Assembly: GCA_003996215.1 (NCBI GenBank)
Contig: QJPP01007220.1
Location: forward strand, 868,001-932,000
Length of the DNA stretch: 64,000 nt
Direction: 5' to 3'
DNA from: Jaltomata sinuosa
Taxonomy: Eukaryota; Streptophyta; Magnoliopsida; Solanales; Solanaceae
Shown here: positions 55,167 to 64,000 of the stretch, in pieces
Position numbering within the stretch: position 1 is the first letter of the stretch
How the letters are laid out: the number at the start of each line of letters is the position of its first letter
The notes under the pieces: model-generated
The model's input: only the letters and a program-made list of their open reading frames with translations
Databases searched by the model: none
What the model was told of the DNA's origin: nothing
Program-made: the position numbers and the translations under genes

Positions 55167-55428
55167 CTCCTCCGTCCCATATTATTTGCACACTTTCCTT
55201 TGACACGCATATTAAGAAATCATAAATAAGAAGCCTGTTTTACTAATTTACCCTTTAAAAAACTTTTTTTGGAACTTTACAAATAAATATGAACACTTTC
55301 AAAAAGAATTAATTACAAGAGTAATATGGAAAAAATTTAATTAATGCTTTCTTTATTTAGTAAAGTGGTCAATTAATATGGGACAACTATTTTTAGTATA
55401 GTGAGCAACTAATATGGGACAGAGGGAG
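55167..55428. mobile_element. Stowaway-type MITE
   Basis: Ends ctcctccgtcccatattatt and taatatgggacagagggag, flanked by TA. Interior related to the degenerate element at 13235-13445. A second, internal copy of the right end (gtcaattaatatgggacaac) suggests nested growth. Confidence 0.88.
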
Positions 55429-55894
55429 TAATATTTTGTAAAATTAAGATATTTAGATTAAACGGAAAAGAGTAATTCTTCTTGGACCATAAACAATAGA
55501 AAAGAGAGTATTAAAAAAAATCTACAATAGAATAATGTTAATACTTAATACACATTCATAGTAAAACTAATGCCACTAGTTGGTGATTTTCCCCATTTCT
55601 TTTGTGATGGCTAAATTATGTTTCTATTGGAAAAAGTAAACAAATATATCTAGTCAAATTTCTTCAACCATTAATCCATCATCTTTTGACGTCCAAAGTC
55701 TACTAGTTTTGATTATATTATTTATGGTAGACATGTTTTTCATTTCAATATAATTGTTACAAAAATTAAATTAATCAAAGCACACAAATTTATTTTGATT
55801 TAAAATAGAAGAAAATAGAAAAAAAAAAGTGTGAAACCAACCAAAACACCCAAAATTTATTTTGTGGAAGATGACAATATAACGAGTCACCAAC

Positions 55895-56080
55895 ATGGTT
55901 TGTGGTGCAGGGGTAGGACTGCTCCACTCTTAATCATAGGTCTCGAGTTCAAGTTCTGAATATGAAAAAAAAATTGTTGTAAACGTCACCTCCAGAATAG
56001 GCCCTAAAATGCACAATCCGAATTAGTCAAGAGTTCAATATGAATATCGAATACCGAGTCGTGAAGTCCCATCTTAAAAT
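55895..56080 (+). mobile_element. tRNA-derived SINE (Solanaceae type)
   Basis: Box A-like ggtttgtggtgcaggggtagg, box B-like ggtctcgagttcaagttctg, then cctccagaataggccctaaa, tgcacaatccgaattagtca and a pairing end tatcgaataccgagtcgtga. This layout follows a nightshade SolS-type SINE; I do not assign the subfamily. Confidence 0.75.
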
Positions 56081-56325
56081 AATTTCTTTTTTAAAAGTGA
56101 CCATTAAGTGGGACTTTAATTATTGACCACACACATGGCAACAATTGGTAAGTTTAGTGGTTACAATCACAAATGGGCTTTTATGTTAATGTTTTGTCGG
56201 ATTAGTTAAAAGGTTTTTGGATTTAGTGGACCATCCATCAATTAAAAGTCCATCAACCACGTATCCCCCAATTTTGTAAATTGGGGCCATAACTATAATC
56301 GTGTTGTTTCTCTTTCGACGATGAT

Positions 56326-56334
56326 AAGTTTTTT
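56326..56334 (+). other. Left 9-bp target-site duplication
   Basis: aagtttttt, identical to 58467-58475. Length of 9 bp is the mark of MULE transposition. Confidence 0.85.
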
Positions 56335-58139
56335 GGGATAATTATACAAATGTTCTTTAAAGGGAGTGCCTTTGCATTTTTGCACCTCATAAAAAAAGTC
56401 TTACAAAAATAGCTTTCCTTATTTTTCATGTATAGAGCAACTACTTTTTTGTTCCTCTACACCTCAAATATTTTTAAATAACTCTCAACGCTCATTTATC
56501 TCTCAACTTTTATATATATTTCTTTTTCTCTTTTTTTTTTCTTTTTTTTTTTCTATTTTTTCTTTTTTCTTTTTTTTCCTTTTTTTCTCACCTTTATTTT
56601 TGTTTTATTTTTTGTTTTATTATTTCTTCTACGTTTTTTCTTTTTTCTCAATCTTTTTTTTTTTCTTTTTTCCTCTCAATTCTATTTTTTTCTCCTTTTA
56701 TTTTTTATTTTTTTATTTTTTATTTTTTTATTTTTTCTCAACCTTTATTTTTTGTTGTCTTTTTTTTCTTCGTTTTTTTCTTTTTTTCTCAATATTTATT
56801 TTTTTCTCTCAACTTCTATTTTTTTATTTTTTCTTTGGTTTTTAATTTTTCTTTTCTCTTTTTTTTAATCAATTTTTTTGACCTTTTATTTTTTTTATGA
56901 GATATTCTATAATTCTTGCTTTAGAGGCAAGACTTAGCTCTAAGACTTCCAAACAACAAATTACTCCCATGAGCAAGACTTGTCACTAGTATATTGTGTC
57001 TTGATTTATGAGATGTTTTATAACACTTGCCTCAGAGGCAAGACTTAGCCCAAGGACCTCTCAAAAAATACAAGTTACGCTCCATGGGCAAGAGTTCACA
57101 CTACTTCATTGTGTCTTAATTTATGAGATACTCTATAACTCTTGCCTTAGAGGCAAGACTTAGCTCAAGGATTTTCAAACAACAAGTTATGCCCCACGAA
57201 CAAGACTTGACACTACCTCATTATGTCTTGATTTATGAGACATTCTATAACTCTTGCCTTAGAGACAAGACTTAGCCCAAAGACTTTCAAACAACAAGTT
57301 ACACCCCATGGGCAAGAGTTGACACTATCATATTGTGCTTGATTTATGGGATGCTCTATAACGCTTGCCTAAGAGGCAAGACTTAGCCCAAGGACTTCCA
57401 AATAACAAATTACGCCCCATGGGCAAGAGTTAACACTACCACATTGTGTCTTGATTTATGCGATGCTCTATAACTCTTGCCTTAGAGGCAAAACTTAGCT
57501 CAAAGACTTTCAAACAACAAGTTACGCCTCATTGGCAAGAGTCGATACTAGCACATTATGTCTTGATCATGAGATGCTCTATAACGTTTGCCTTAGAGGC
57601 AAGATTTAGCTCAAGAGCCTCCCAAAAAACAAGTTATGCCCCATGGGCAAGAGTTAACACTACTTCATTGTGTCTTAATTTATGAGATGCTCTATAACTC
57701 TTGCCTTAGAGGTAAGACTTAGCTCAAGAATTTTTTCAAACAACAAGTTCTGCCCCACGAGCAAGGCTTGACACTATCTCATTGTGTCTTGATTTATGAG
57801 ATGTTCTATAACATTTGTCTTAGAGGCAAGACTTGTTCCAAAGGACTTCCAAACAACAAAGCACGCTCTTAAGTTTACTTCGATTTCAAAGAAAGAAGAT
57901 CTTCTTTGCGGATTATCCAACTTTTTTTGTTCATTAGCAAAAAATAATAGAGGTTAAGAAAAAAGAAAAAAAGAGAAGAATAAAAGAGAAAAGGAAAAAA
58001 TAAAGATAAAAATAAAAATTGAGAAAAAAAAGAAAAAAGAGAAAAAAAAAGTTGAGAAAAAAAAGAAAAAAAGGAAAAAAAAAGAATAAAAAAAATAAAG
58101 GTTGAAAAAAAAAAAAAAAAAAAAAAAAAAGAAAAAAAG

Positions 58140-58180
<41 letters not shown>

Positions 58181-58466
58181 AAGAGAAAAAAAGAAAAAAA
58201 AAAGAAAATAAAGGTTGAGAAAAAAGAAAACGAGAATTTAAAAAAAATTGAGAAAAAAGATAAAAAATTTAAAAGATAAAAGATAAAAGAAAAATGAAAA
58301 TTAAAAGTTGAGAGACAAATGAACATGGAGAGTTATGGTGTAGAGGGGCAAAAATGTATATGTTCTATACATAAAAAGAAAGGAAGGGTATTTTTTAAAG
58401 ACTTTTCTTATGAGGGACATAAATTGAAGACCACTCATTTTTTAGGACACTCCATGTAATTTCCTG
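56335..58466. mobile_element. MULE-type foldback element with central hairpin array
   Basis: 2,132 bp between perfect 9-bp duplications. The left end (gggataattatacaaatgtt) pairs imperfectly with the right end (caggaaattacatggagtgt on the other strand). Pairing continues through ctcataaaaaaagtctt / aagacttttcttatgag, catgtatagag / ctatacata, cctctacacc / ggtgtagagg and atctctcaactttta / agttgagagacaaat. The arms continue as a pyrimidine-rich (CTTTTT) run on the left and a purine-rich (AAAGAA) run on the right, so single strands could fold into a stem of about 600 bp. No transposase. The centre is a tandem array listed next. Confidence 0.85.
56900..57880 (+). repeat. Tandem array of ~110-bp hairpin units inside the foldback element
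   Basis: About nine units, each with gatgctctataactcttgcc, ttagaggcaagacttagc, ccaaacaacaagttacgcccc, atgggcaagagttgacacta and ttgtgtcttgatttatgaga. Within a unit cttgccttagaggcaag is a palindrome with a three-base loop, and gcccc-atgggc is another. Units vary by point changes, so it is not a very recent array. Confidence 0.9.
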
Positions 58467-58475
58467 AAGTTTTTT
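58467..58475 (+). other. Right 9-bp target-site duplication
   Basis: aagtttttt. The joined empty site (gataagttttttctatgtta) is matched by the intact repeat units at 58602 (gataagtttattctatgtta) and near 58816 (gtaagcttattctttgtta), which confirms both ends. Confidence 0.85.
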
Positions 58476-58925
58476 CTATGTTATTTCACTATCCGATCTT
58501 GATCATGTTATTATGATAGTATTAATTTTAGTATTAGAATTTATCGCATTAGCTAGGTTTATTATCGTTCTTGCTTTGGCTCTATTTGTTCTAATCAATG
58601 ATAAGTTTATTCTATGTTATTTCACTGGCCGATCTTGATCATATTATTATAATGTTATATCTAGTATTAGAATTAGTTTCGTTATGATATCGCTCTTGCA
58701 TCTCACATCGAAAAAATATTTTACTCCTAGATATTCAATTAACTGAATGTGATTATTTATCCCGTCAGACTTAATATCGTTCTTGCTTTGGTTTTATTTT
58801 ATGATAATTAACTGTAAGCTTATTCTTTGTTATTTCACTAGCCGATCCTGATCATGTTATTATGATATCATATCTAGTATAGAATTAGTTTCATTATGAT
58901 ATCGTTCTTGCAACTTACAACGAAA
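58476..58925 (+). repeat. Three direct units that received the foldback element
   Basis: Units start at about 58476, 58613 and 58823 with ctatgttatttcactrgccgatc and share tgatcatgttattatgat, atctagtattagaatta and cgttcttgctttgg. The first unit is the insertion site of the foldback element. Confidence 0.8.
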
Positions 58926-60380
58926 TAGTATGTTACTTCTACTTAAGTGAATGCGATCATTTAACGCGATTATTCTTGCTTTGACTCTATTTCACCATGT
59001 ACCAACAAGGCACGATAAGATAGTTATGATTTCGAATCGAGCTTTGTTAGTGGAGATTTTTTTTTTGAGGAACACTTTTAGCTTTTTTTAGTGAATTTAT
59101 TATGTGTGAATCCAGATTAATCGAGTCTTGACTTAAGGAAAAAAAGAAAACGTTAGAATTGTAACTGAAACAATACATTGTGCCATCATCATTACAAGTT
59201 ATTGGACGTTATGGTCTTTGAACAGACTCCAAAGTTAAAATAAGACAAATAATTAAAAAAATAAACTATTTTATAATAAATAAATAAATAAAAACAAAAG
59301 AAAAAGTATTTGAATTAAATAAAGATTGAATATCTTCGTTTTTCACGTTACAAGCAAACAATATCCATGATAAAATTGCTTTTTGAAAAATATGGATTAA
59401 AATTTTTTGGGAAAAAAAAATTGACAAACAAAAACTATTAATAAACACACATCTAGATGAGTATCTGTCCCTTGGCATTTTAAGAATTAAGTACTTTGGG
59501 ATATTACAACATTTAAAGTATTGAGATTTTAGTATTTTTAAAAGTAGATTTTATGATAAGAGAGATCGGAAATAAAAAAGGAGATAATAAAAAATGAACT
59601 CACATTTAGTAACTCAATTTTGATTGACTATTTGAATTTCTACCTTGGCGAAAATTTAATTTAATTTTGTAATTCTTTCCCTCATTTCTTCATTCCTTAC
59701 TAATGATTAAAAAAAAACTACTCACACCTATTCTGCAATAAAAAAAAAACTTTTTATGAATAAGATTAGACTACAATTTTTTTTTATTGCTTTGAGACCA
59801 TATGATTTATTATTGGATATAACATGCATGGTTTAGTAATTTGCTTAAATAGTATTTCCTCCGTCTCAATTTATGTGATATCGTTTAACTTGACATAACG
59901 TTTAAGAAAAAAAATTCAAAACTAGTGGTCAAAAATAAATCTTAGATATCTATAAATCATTCCATTAAGGATAAACAAGAAATTTTAAAATTAAGTTATT
60001 TTTAATTATAAAAAGATGATATTCTTTATGAGACGAATTAAAAAAGTAATGATGCCACATTAATTGAAACAGAGAAAGTCAAACAATATAATTTTAATTG
60101 TGACGACAAAGTTTAAATTTTGAGAGTCAAACAATTTAATTTTGATCGTGAATTCCGAATGAAATCTTTAAATTATTTGAAAATTACATAAAAAGTACTA
60201 TGAGTCACAATGATTGACTATTTAAAAAACTTAGTATAAAAAATTATAATCAAAGAAAGACTTGTCTGAATTTTAAAATTCGAATTTGAAATGTGTTACA
60301 TAAATTTGGACGGTGAGAGTACTATTATATAGATTCTATTTATATAATTAAATATATTTAGTAAAACTTTTATTTTTATA
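58926..60380. other. AT-rich intergenic DNA
   Basis: No gene recognised. A degenerate MITE (tttcctccgtctcaatttatgt ... ttaattgaaacagagaaag) covers about 59850-60080. Confidence 0.5.
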
Positions 60381-60690
60381 TATAAGGTAAATTGAGACTA
60401 ATTGAATATAATAATAATAATGACTGAATAATAATAAGTATAGAGAGAAAAAGAGAGAAAGCAAAAGAAAGAGAAAAGAGAGGGAGAAAAAAAGCATAGG
60501 AAATGGCGAAGAGAAAAAAGGAAGAAGAAGAAGAAAGAAACTCTTCTTGGGTTTTTATAAATTTTCTCCTCTTTCTCCTCCCCAACTCTTCTTTCTCTCT
60601 CTAGATCTATAAAAATCAAGTCTTGCCCACTTTTACTTTCTCTCTCTAGATCTATACATAGCTATATATATGTATGTGTACACTTGATTA

Positions 60691-61355
60691 GACATGAAAT
60701 GGTACTAGGAAGCTGCTGTTGGTGACAAAGATTTGTTCTTTTTTGATCTTGTTAGCTCAATTTTTGGTGAGGATTGCTTTTACTTTAACTTCCCATGTGT
60801 TTTTTCTTGCTTTGTTGCTTTTCAATCTTGATTGTTCTTGTTTTATATGTATGTTTATGTTAATGTTTTTTAATTTTTGATTTGAGTCGAGGGTTCTATC
60901 GAAAACAGTCTAGTGTATAGGTGTAAGGTCTGCGTACATTTGCGGACCCCACTTGTGGGATTAGTGTATATGTTTTTTTTTTTTTAGTTCTTAAGGGGTT
61001 TCTTTGATAGACATGAAATGGTACTAGGAAGCTGCTGCTGGTCACAAAGATTTGTTCTTTTTTGATCTTGTTAGCTCAATTTTTGGTGAGGATTGCTTTT
61101 ACTTTAACTTCCTTATGTGTTTTTTTTTCACTGGTCAGTTCTTGCTTTGCTGCTTTTCATTCTTGATTGTGCTTGTTTTATATGTATGTTTATGTTAATG
61201 TTTTTCAATTCTTGATTTGAGTCGAGGGTCTATTGAAAACAGTCTAGTTTATCTGTTCGGGAAAGGTAGGTGTAAGGTATGCGTACATCTGCGGACCCCA
61301 CTTGTGGGATTAGTGTCTATGTTGTTGGTTTTTTTAGTTCTTGAGGGGTTTCTTC
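60691..61355 (+). repeat. Tandem duplication (319-bp step) of the leader exon and its splice donor
   Basis: gacatgaaatggtactagga at 60691 recurs at 61010, followed in both by aagctgctg, acaaagatttgttctttttt, gatcttgttagctcaatttt and the donor gtgaggattgc (60767 and 61086), then ttcttgctttg, gattgttcttgttttatatg and an RTE/TS tail. Each copy also carries the four-codon upstream frame ATG AAA TGG TAC TAG. Confidence 0.9.
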
Positions 61356-61797
61356 TCTTTTAAGTAATTGTTTTTGGACAATGATTTTGGTTGATGACCT
61401 AAAGTTTTGACCTTTTTTTTAATCTGTACTTGTAGTTGGAAAGATTTTGTTGATTTTGGGATTTACTTGAGCTGAGTGTCTTTTGGAAACAGCCTCTCCA
61501 CCTTTACGAGGTAGGAGTAAGGTCTGCGTACACATCACCTTCCCAGACCCCACATGTGGCCTTACACCCCACTTGTGTGATTACACGGGGTATATTGTTG
61601 TTGTTGATTTTGGTATTCTTTTTTTGAACTGTGAACTTTTTTTTTGAAGCATCTTGTTCTATCGTTTGAAAGGTCAACTTATATTCCCTAGAAATAAACC
61701 AAAATTAAAAGGAATTTTTTGATTCTGAGATAGTAGAATCTGTCCTTTTTGTTTTCAAGAAAAATGAGAATTTCAATCTACAAAAGTACTTTTCCCG

Positions 61798-62031
61798 TTT
61801 GGCCATAGATTTTGAAGTTGAAACTTGAAAATTTGAGTTTTTGAAGTTGTGATTTTTGGAATTTGAAGTTGTGTTTGGACATATATTTTACTTGGAAAAG
61901 ATTTGAACTTTTGTGAGTGAAAGTCCCAAAAATTTGAAAATATTTGAAGATCATATTTTCAAAATTTTATCAAATTTCACGACCAAACAGATATTTGAAG
62001 CTAACATTTTCAAAATCTGTGGCCAAACGCT
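61798..62031. mobile_element. TIR MITE (gtttggccat family)
   Basis: Left end cgtttggccatagattttga and right end tttcaaaatctgtggccaaacg are a good inverted pair; the inside is built of tttgaagttg/cttgaaaattt phrases. Probably hAT-related; target duplication not resolved. Confidence 0.8.
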
Positions 62032-62558
62032 AACAAAGTATGTGAATTTATTCGTAGGTTGCTCAAGACATAGTCTTTCTACTTTCCTTTTTCTATTTTG
62101 TCATTCTGTTGAGAATATTAGTATTTGTTCCCATCAGTCTCTCTGATATGTGCCTTTCCTTTTTCTATTTTGCCATTCTGTTGAGAATACTAGTATTTGT
62201 TCCCATCAGTCTCTCTGATATATGCCTTTCCTTTTTCTTTGAGAATCAGAAGATAAGTGTCCTTTTTGTGTCTTCTCTGTGTGGTGAGTTGTGTTTTTGT
62301 TATTGTGGTAATGATAATTCTTGGCTGTGCATATATTCTAATTTGTACAGTAAGTTAAATTCTGTCAATAAAGCAACTGCTTCGTGAACCTGCAAACGTG
62401 CCATTGAATTTAAGTTTTCATCAGTTGTCACAGAAGGTTGTTTTTTTCTGGGCTGCTCTAGATTTACAGTGATAGATTTTGCTTGATTTGTTGTGTTGTG
62501 TTGTGATACTAATGCTTGATTTTCTTCTCTTTCAGTTGGTATATATTGAACTACAAAC

Positions 62559-64000
62559 ATGAACATGAATCATCTGACTGTTGAAACTGAAGATATTCTT
62601 GCTAGCTTGCTCGAATTTGCAGCCAACAATGATATAGATGCTTTTAAAAGATGGATTGAGCGTGATCTATCCAGTATTCATGAGGTTGGGTTGTGGTATG
62701 GGCGCAAAAAGGGCTCAAGGCAAATGGTTCTCGAGCATAGAACCCCTTTAATGGTTGCTGCTATGTATGGTAGTATTGATGTTTTAAAACTGATTCTTTC
62801 TCTACCTGGAGTTGATGTGAATCGTTCTTGTGGCCGTGACAATAGCACTGCCCTTCATTGTGCTGCCTCAGGTGGATCTTTGAATGCTGTTGATGCTGTC
62901 AAACTGCTTATAGAAGCTGGTGCTGACCCAAACTTCAAAGATGCCAATGGTGATCGCCCTCTTGATGTTATAGTTATTTATCCGAAGGATCACACCGTGA
63001 TATCTTGCCTAGAAAATTTGCTCAAAACTGATGCTATGGGAGATTGCAACCTGAGGGTGTCTATGGCCAGTTCAAACACAAATTCTCCTCCACTTTCGCC
63101 TTCTCTTGGAAATAGATCTCCATCTTCTGCTTCAGATACAACTTCTTCTCCGAGGAGTGCAAAATCTAGTGATCTCCCTGTGCCCTCTCCTTCAGAGAAA
63201 AAAGAATACCCTATTGATCCCTCCTTGCCTGACATAAAAAACAGCATCTACTCCACAGATGAATTTAGGATGTTCTCGTTTAAGATCAAGCCTTGCTCTC
63301 GTGCATACTCCCATGATTGGACTGAATGTCCATTTGTCCATCCAGGTGAAAATGCTCGAAGAAGAGATCCAAGAAAGTACCACTACAGCTGTGTACCTTG
63401 CCCTGAGTTTCGCAAGGGAGCCTGCCGACGAGGGGACATGTGTGAATATGCTCATGGGGTTTTTGAGTGCTGGTTACATCCTGCGCAATATCGAACTCGC
63501 CTTTGTAAAGATGGTATAAAGTGCGATAGAAGAGTTTGTTTCTTTGCCCACACGCAGGAGGAACTCAGGCCACTGTATGTCTCTACTGGTTCTGCTGTTC
63601 TGTCACCTCGATCAAATACTTCTGCTGCCAATGCAATAGATTTTGCTGCTGCAATGGGCCTAATACCAGGTTCTCCATCTTCAGTCTCTGTCATGTCTCC
63701 GTCAGCCTTCACTCCTCCAATGTCTCCCTCGGCTAATGGTGTTTCAAACATGGGCTGGCCACCACAAAATGTCCCAGCTTTGCATCTTCCTGGCAGCAAT
63801 CTTCAGTCCAGTCGCTTGCGGTCATCACTAAATGCAAGAGATATCCCTGCTAAAGACCTGACTATGTTGTCAGATTTTGATGTGCAGCAACAGCAGCTAC
63901 TAAATGGACTGTCTTGCTTATCCCAGTCCTGCATGAGTCCTAATTCTTTTAACCGTTCAGTTCGTCCTAAAACCTTAACCCCTTCGAATCTCGAGGATTT
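62559..64000 (+). CDS. Ankyrin plus tandem CCCH zinc-finger protein, 5' part
   Basis: The frame runs from the ATG at 62559 to the window end without a stop: 480 residues and incomplete. N-terminal HLTVETEDILASLLEFAANND, then about two ankyrin repeats (residues 61-135: RTPLMVAAMYGSIDVLKLIL, STALHCAASGGSLNAVDAVK). A Ser/Pro-rich linker follows. The plant RR-TZF region has an Arg/Cys/His-rich lead (CSRAYSHDWTECPFVHPGE), finger 1 C281-X7-C289-X5-C295-X3-H299 and finger 2 C316-X5-C322-X4-C327-X3-H331. A Ser/Pro-rich tail follows. This is the AtTZF7-11 class with ankyrins (closest in wording to AtC3H30/C3H56). Such proteins bind AU-rich or other RNA, shuttle between nucleus and cytoplasm and affect mRNA turnover under stress. 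Coding exon appears single here. Confidence 0.93.
   Translation, partial: MNMNHLTVETEDILASLLEFAANNDIDAFKRWIERDLSSIHEVGLWYGRKKGSRQMVLEHRTPLMVAAMYGSIDVLKLILSLPGVDVNRSCGRDNSTALHCAASGGSLNAVDAVKLLIEAGADPNFKDANGDRPLDVIVIYPKDHTVISCLENLLKTDAMGDCNLRVSMASSNTNSPPLSPSLGNRSPSSASDTTSSPRSAKSSDLPVPSPSEKKEYPIDPSLPDIKNSIYSTDEFRMFSFKIKPCSRAYSHDWTECPFVHPGENARRRDPRKYHYSCVPCPEFRKGACRRGDMCEYAHGVFECWLHPAQYRTRLCKDGIKCDRRVCFFAHTQEELRPLYVSTGSAVLSPRSNTSAANAIDFAAAMGLIPGSPSSVSVMSPSAFTPPMSPSANGVSNMGWPPQNVPALHLPGSNLQSSRLRSSLNARDIPAKDLTMLSDFDVQQQQLLNGLSCLSQSCMSPNSFNRSVRPKTLTPSNLED

Larger units (their letters stand above)
60381..62558 (+). other. Promoter, 5' leader and leader intron of the CCCH zinc-finger gene
   Basis: A purine/pyrimidine-rich stretch (60430-60660, with tctctctctagatct twice) leads to a leader exon that ends at a donor (tttttg|gtgagg). 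The acceptor tctctttcag at 62534 opens the coding exon, 25 nt before the ATG. Between them lie RTE/TS tails at about 60884-60975, 61217-61330 and 61468-61607, a MITE and a 73-bp direct repeat (62096-62240). Two elements are listed separately. Confidence 0.55.

Noticed and set aside
56600..58326. Phe/Leu/Tyr-rich reading frames that look like membrane proteins
   Set aside because: They come from the CTTTTT and AAAGAA runs in the arms of the foldback element; composition alone explains them.
63192..63799. Several opposite-strand frames across the CCCH gene end
   Set aside because: All are shadows of the long forward frame from 62559, which has the ankyrin and CCCH motifs and stays open to the window edge.

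Overview
This is a gene-containing but repeat-rich plant nuclear segment, most likely from a Solanaceae genome. The evidence is AT-rich DNA with plant-type introns, an Au-type SINE, a second tRNA-derived SINE, and many copies of the RTE-LINE/TS-SINE 3' tail (ending in TTG repeats) typical of nightshades. It also carries Stowaway MITEs, Copia and Gypsy LTR elements, and a SAG12-like protease/NAC cluster. No bacterial-type operons, CRISPR arrays or functional rRNA/tRNA genes are visible.

Layout. 1-0.8 kb: 3' end of a leucine-rich-repeat receptor-like (pseudo)kinase of the PXC3 type. 2.9-5.6 kb (minus): a PORR-domain organelle RNA-binding protein with a probable 5'-leader intron full of tandem repeats. 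6.25-11.72 kb (minus): a full-length but frameshifted Copia retrotransposon with 416-bp LTRs, PBS, PPT and an AATTA target duplication. It sits in the upstream region of a broken copy of a SAG12-like cysteine protease gene (11.95-12.62 kb). 12.62-17.80 kb: a segment with an intronless divergent NAC gene, a solo-LTR-like repeat and an intact SAG12-like protease gene. 18-19.5 kb: Gypsy LTR and LINE remains. 19.9-21.4 kb: a third divergent NAC gene. 22.35 kb: a relic of a CDPK first exon. 27.9-31.2 kb: an NF-YA transcription factor gene (five coding exons). 31.9-35.1 kb (minus): a ten-exon guanylate kinase gene. 44.1-47.9 kb: an eight-exon CPK32/CPK8-type calcium-dependent protein kinase. 48.84-54.25 kb: an inverted, nearly identical copy of the 12.62-17.80 kb segment. 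54.3-60 kb: repeats, including a 2.1-kb MULE-type foldback element. 62.56 kb to the end: 5' part of an ankyrin plus tandem-CCCH zinc-finger protein.

The most striking structure is the pair of inverted arms (about 5.2-5.4 kb each, about 31 kb apart), each carrying one NAC and one protease gene. The NAC copies differ at 5 of 407 residues and the protease copies at 3 of 334. With the extra NAC gene at 19.9 kb and the protease pseudogene at 12 kb, this is a local NAC/protease cluster grown by tandem then inverted duplication. The right arm carries a 90-bp plastid 16S rRNA fragment directly behind the protease stop codon, which the left arm lacks. The gene order around the arms (CDPK, protease, NAC) is mirrored, with the left CDPK reduced to a relic.

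A second theme is local tandem amplification across exon/intron boundaries. It duplicates the start-codon exon of the guanylate kinase, the last splice acceptor of NF-YA, and the leader exon of the CCCH gene. The other housekeeping and signalling genes look ordinary. All splice sites were read by eye from GT/AG consensus and reading frame; no alignment or transcript evidence was available.
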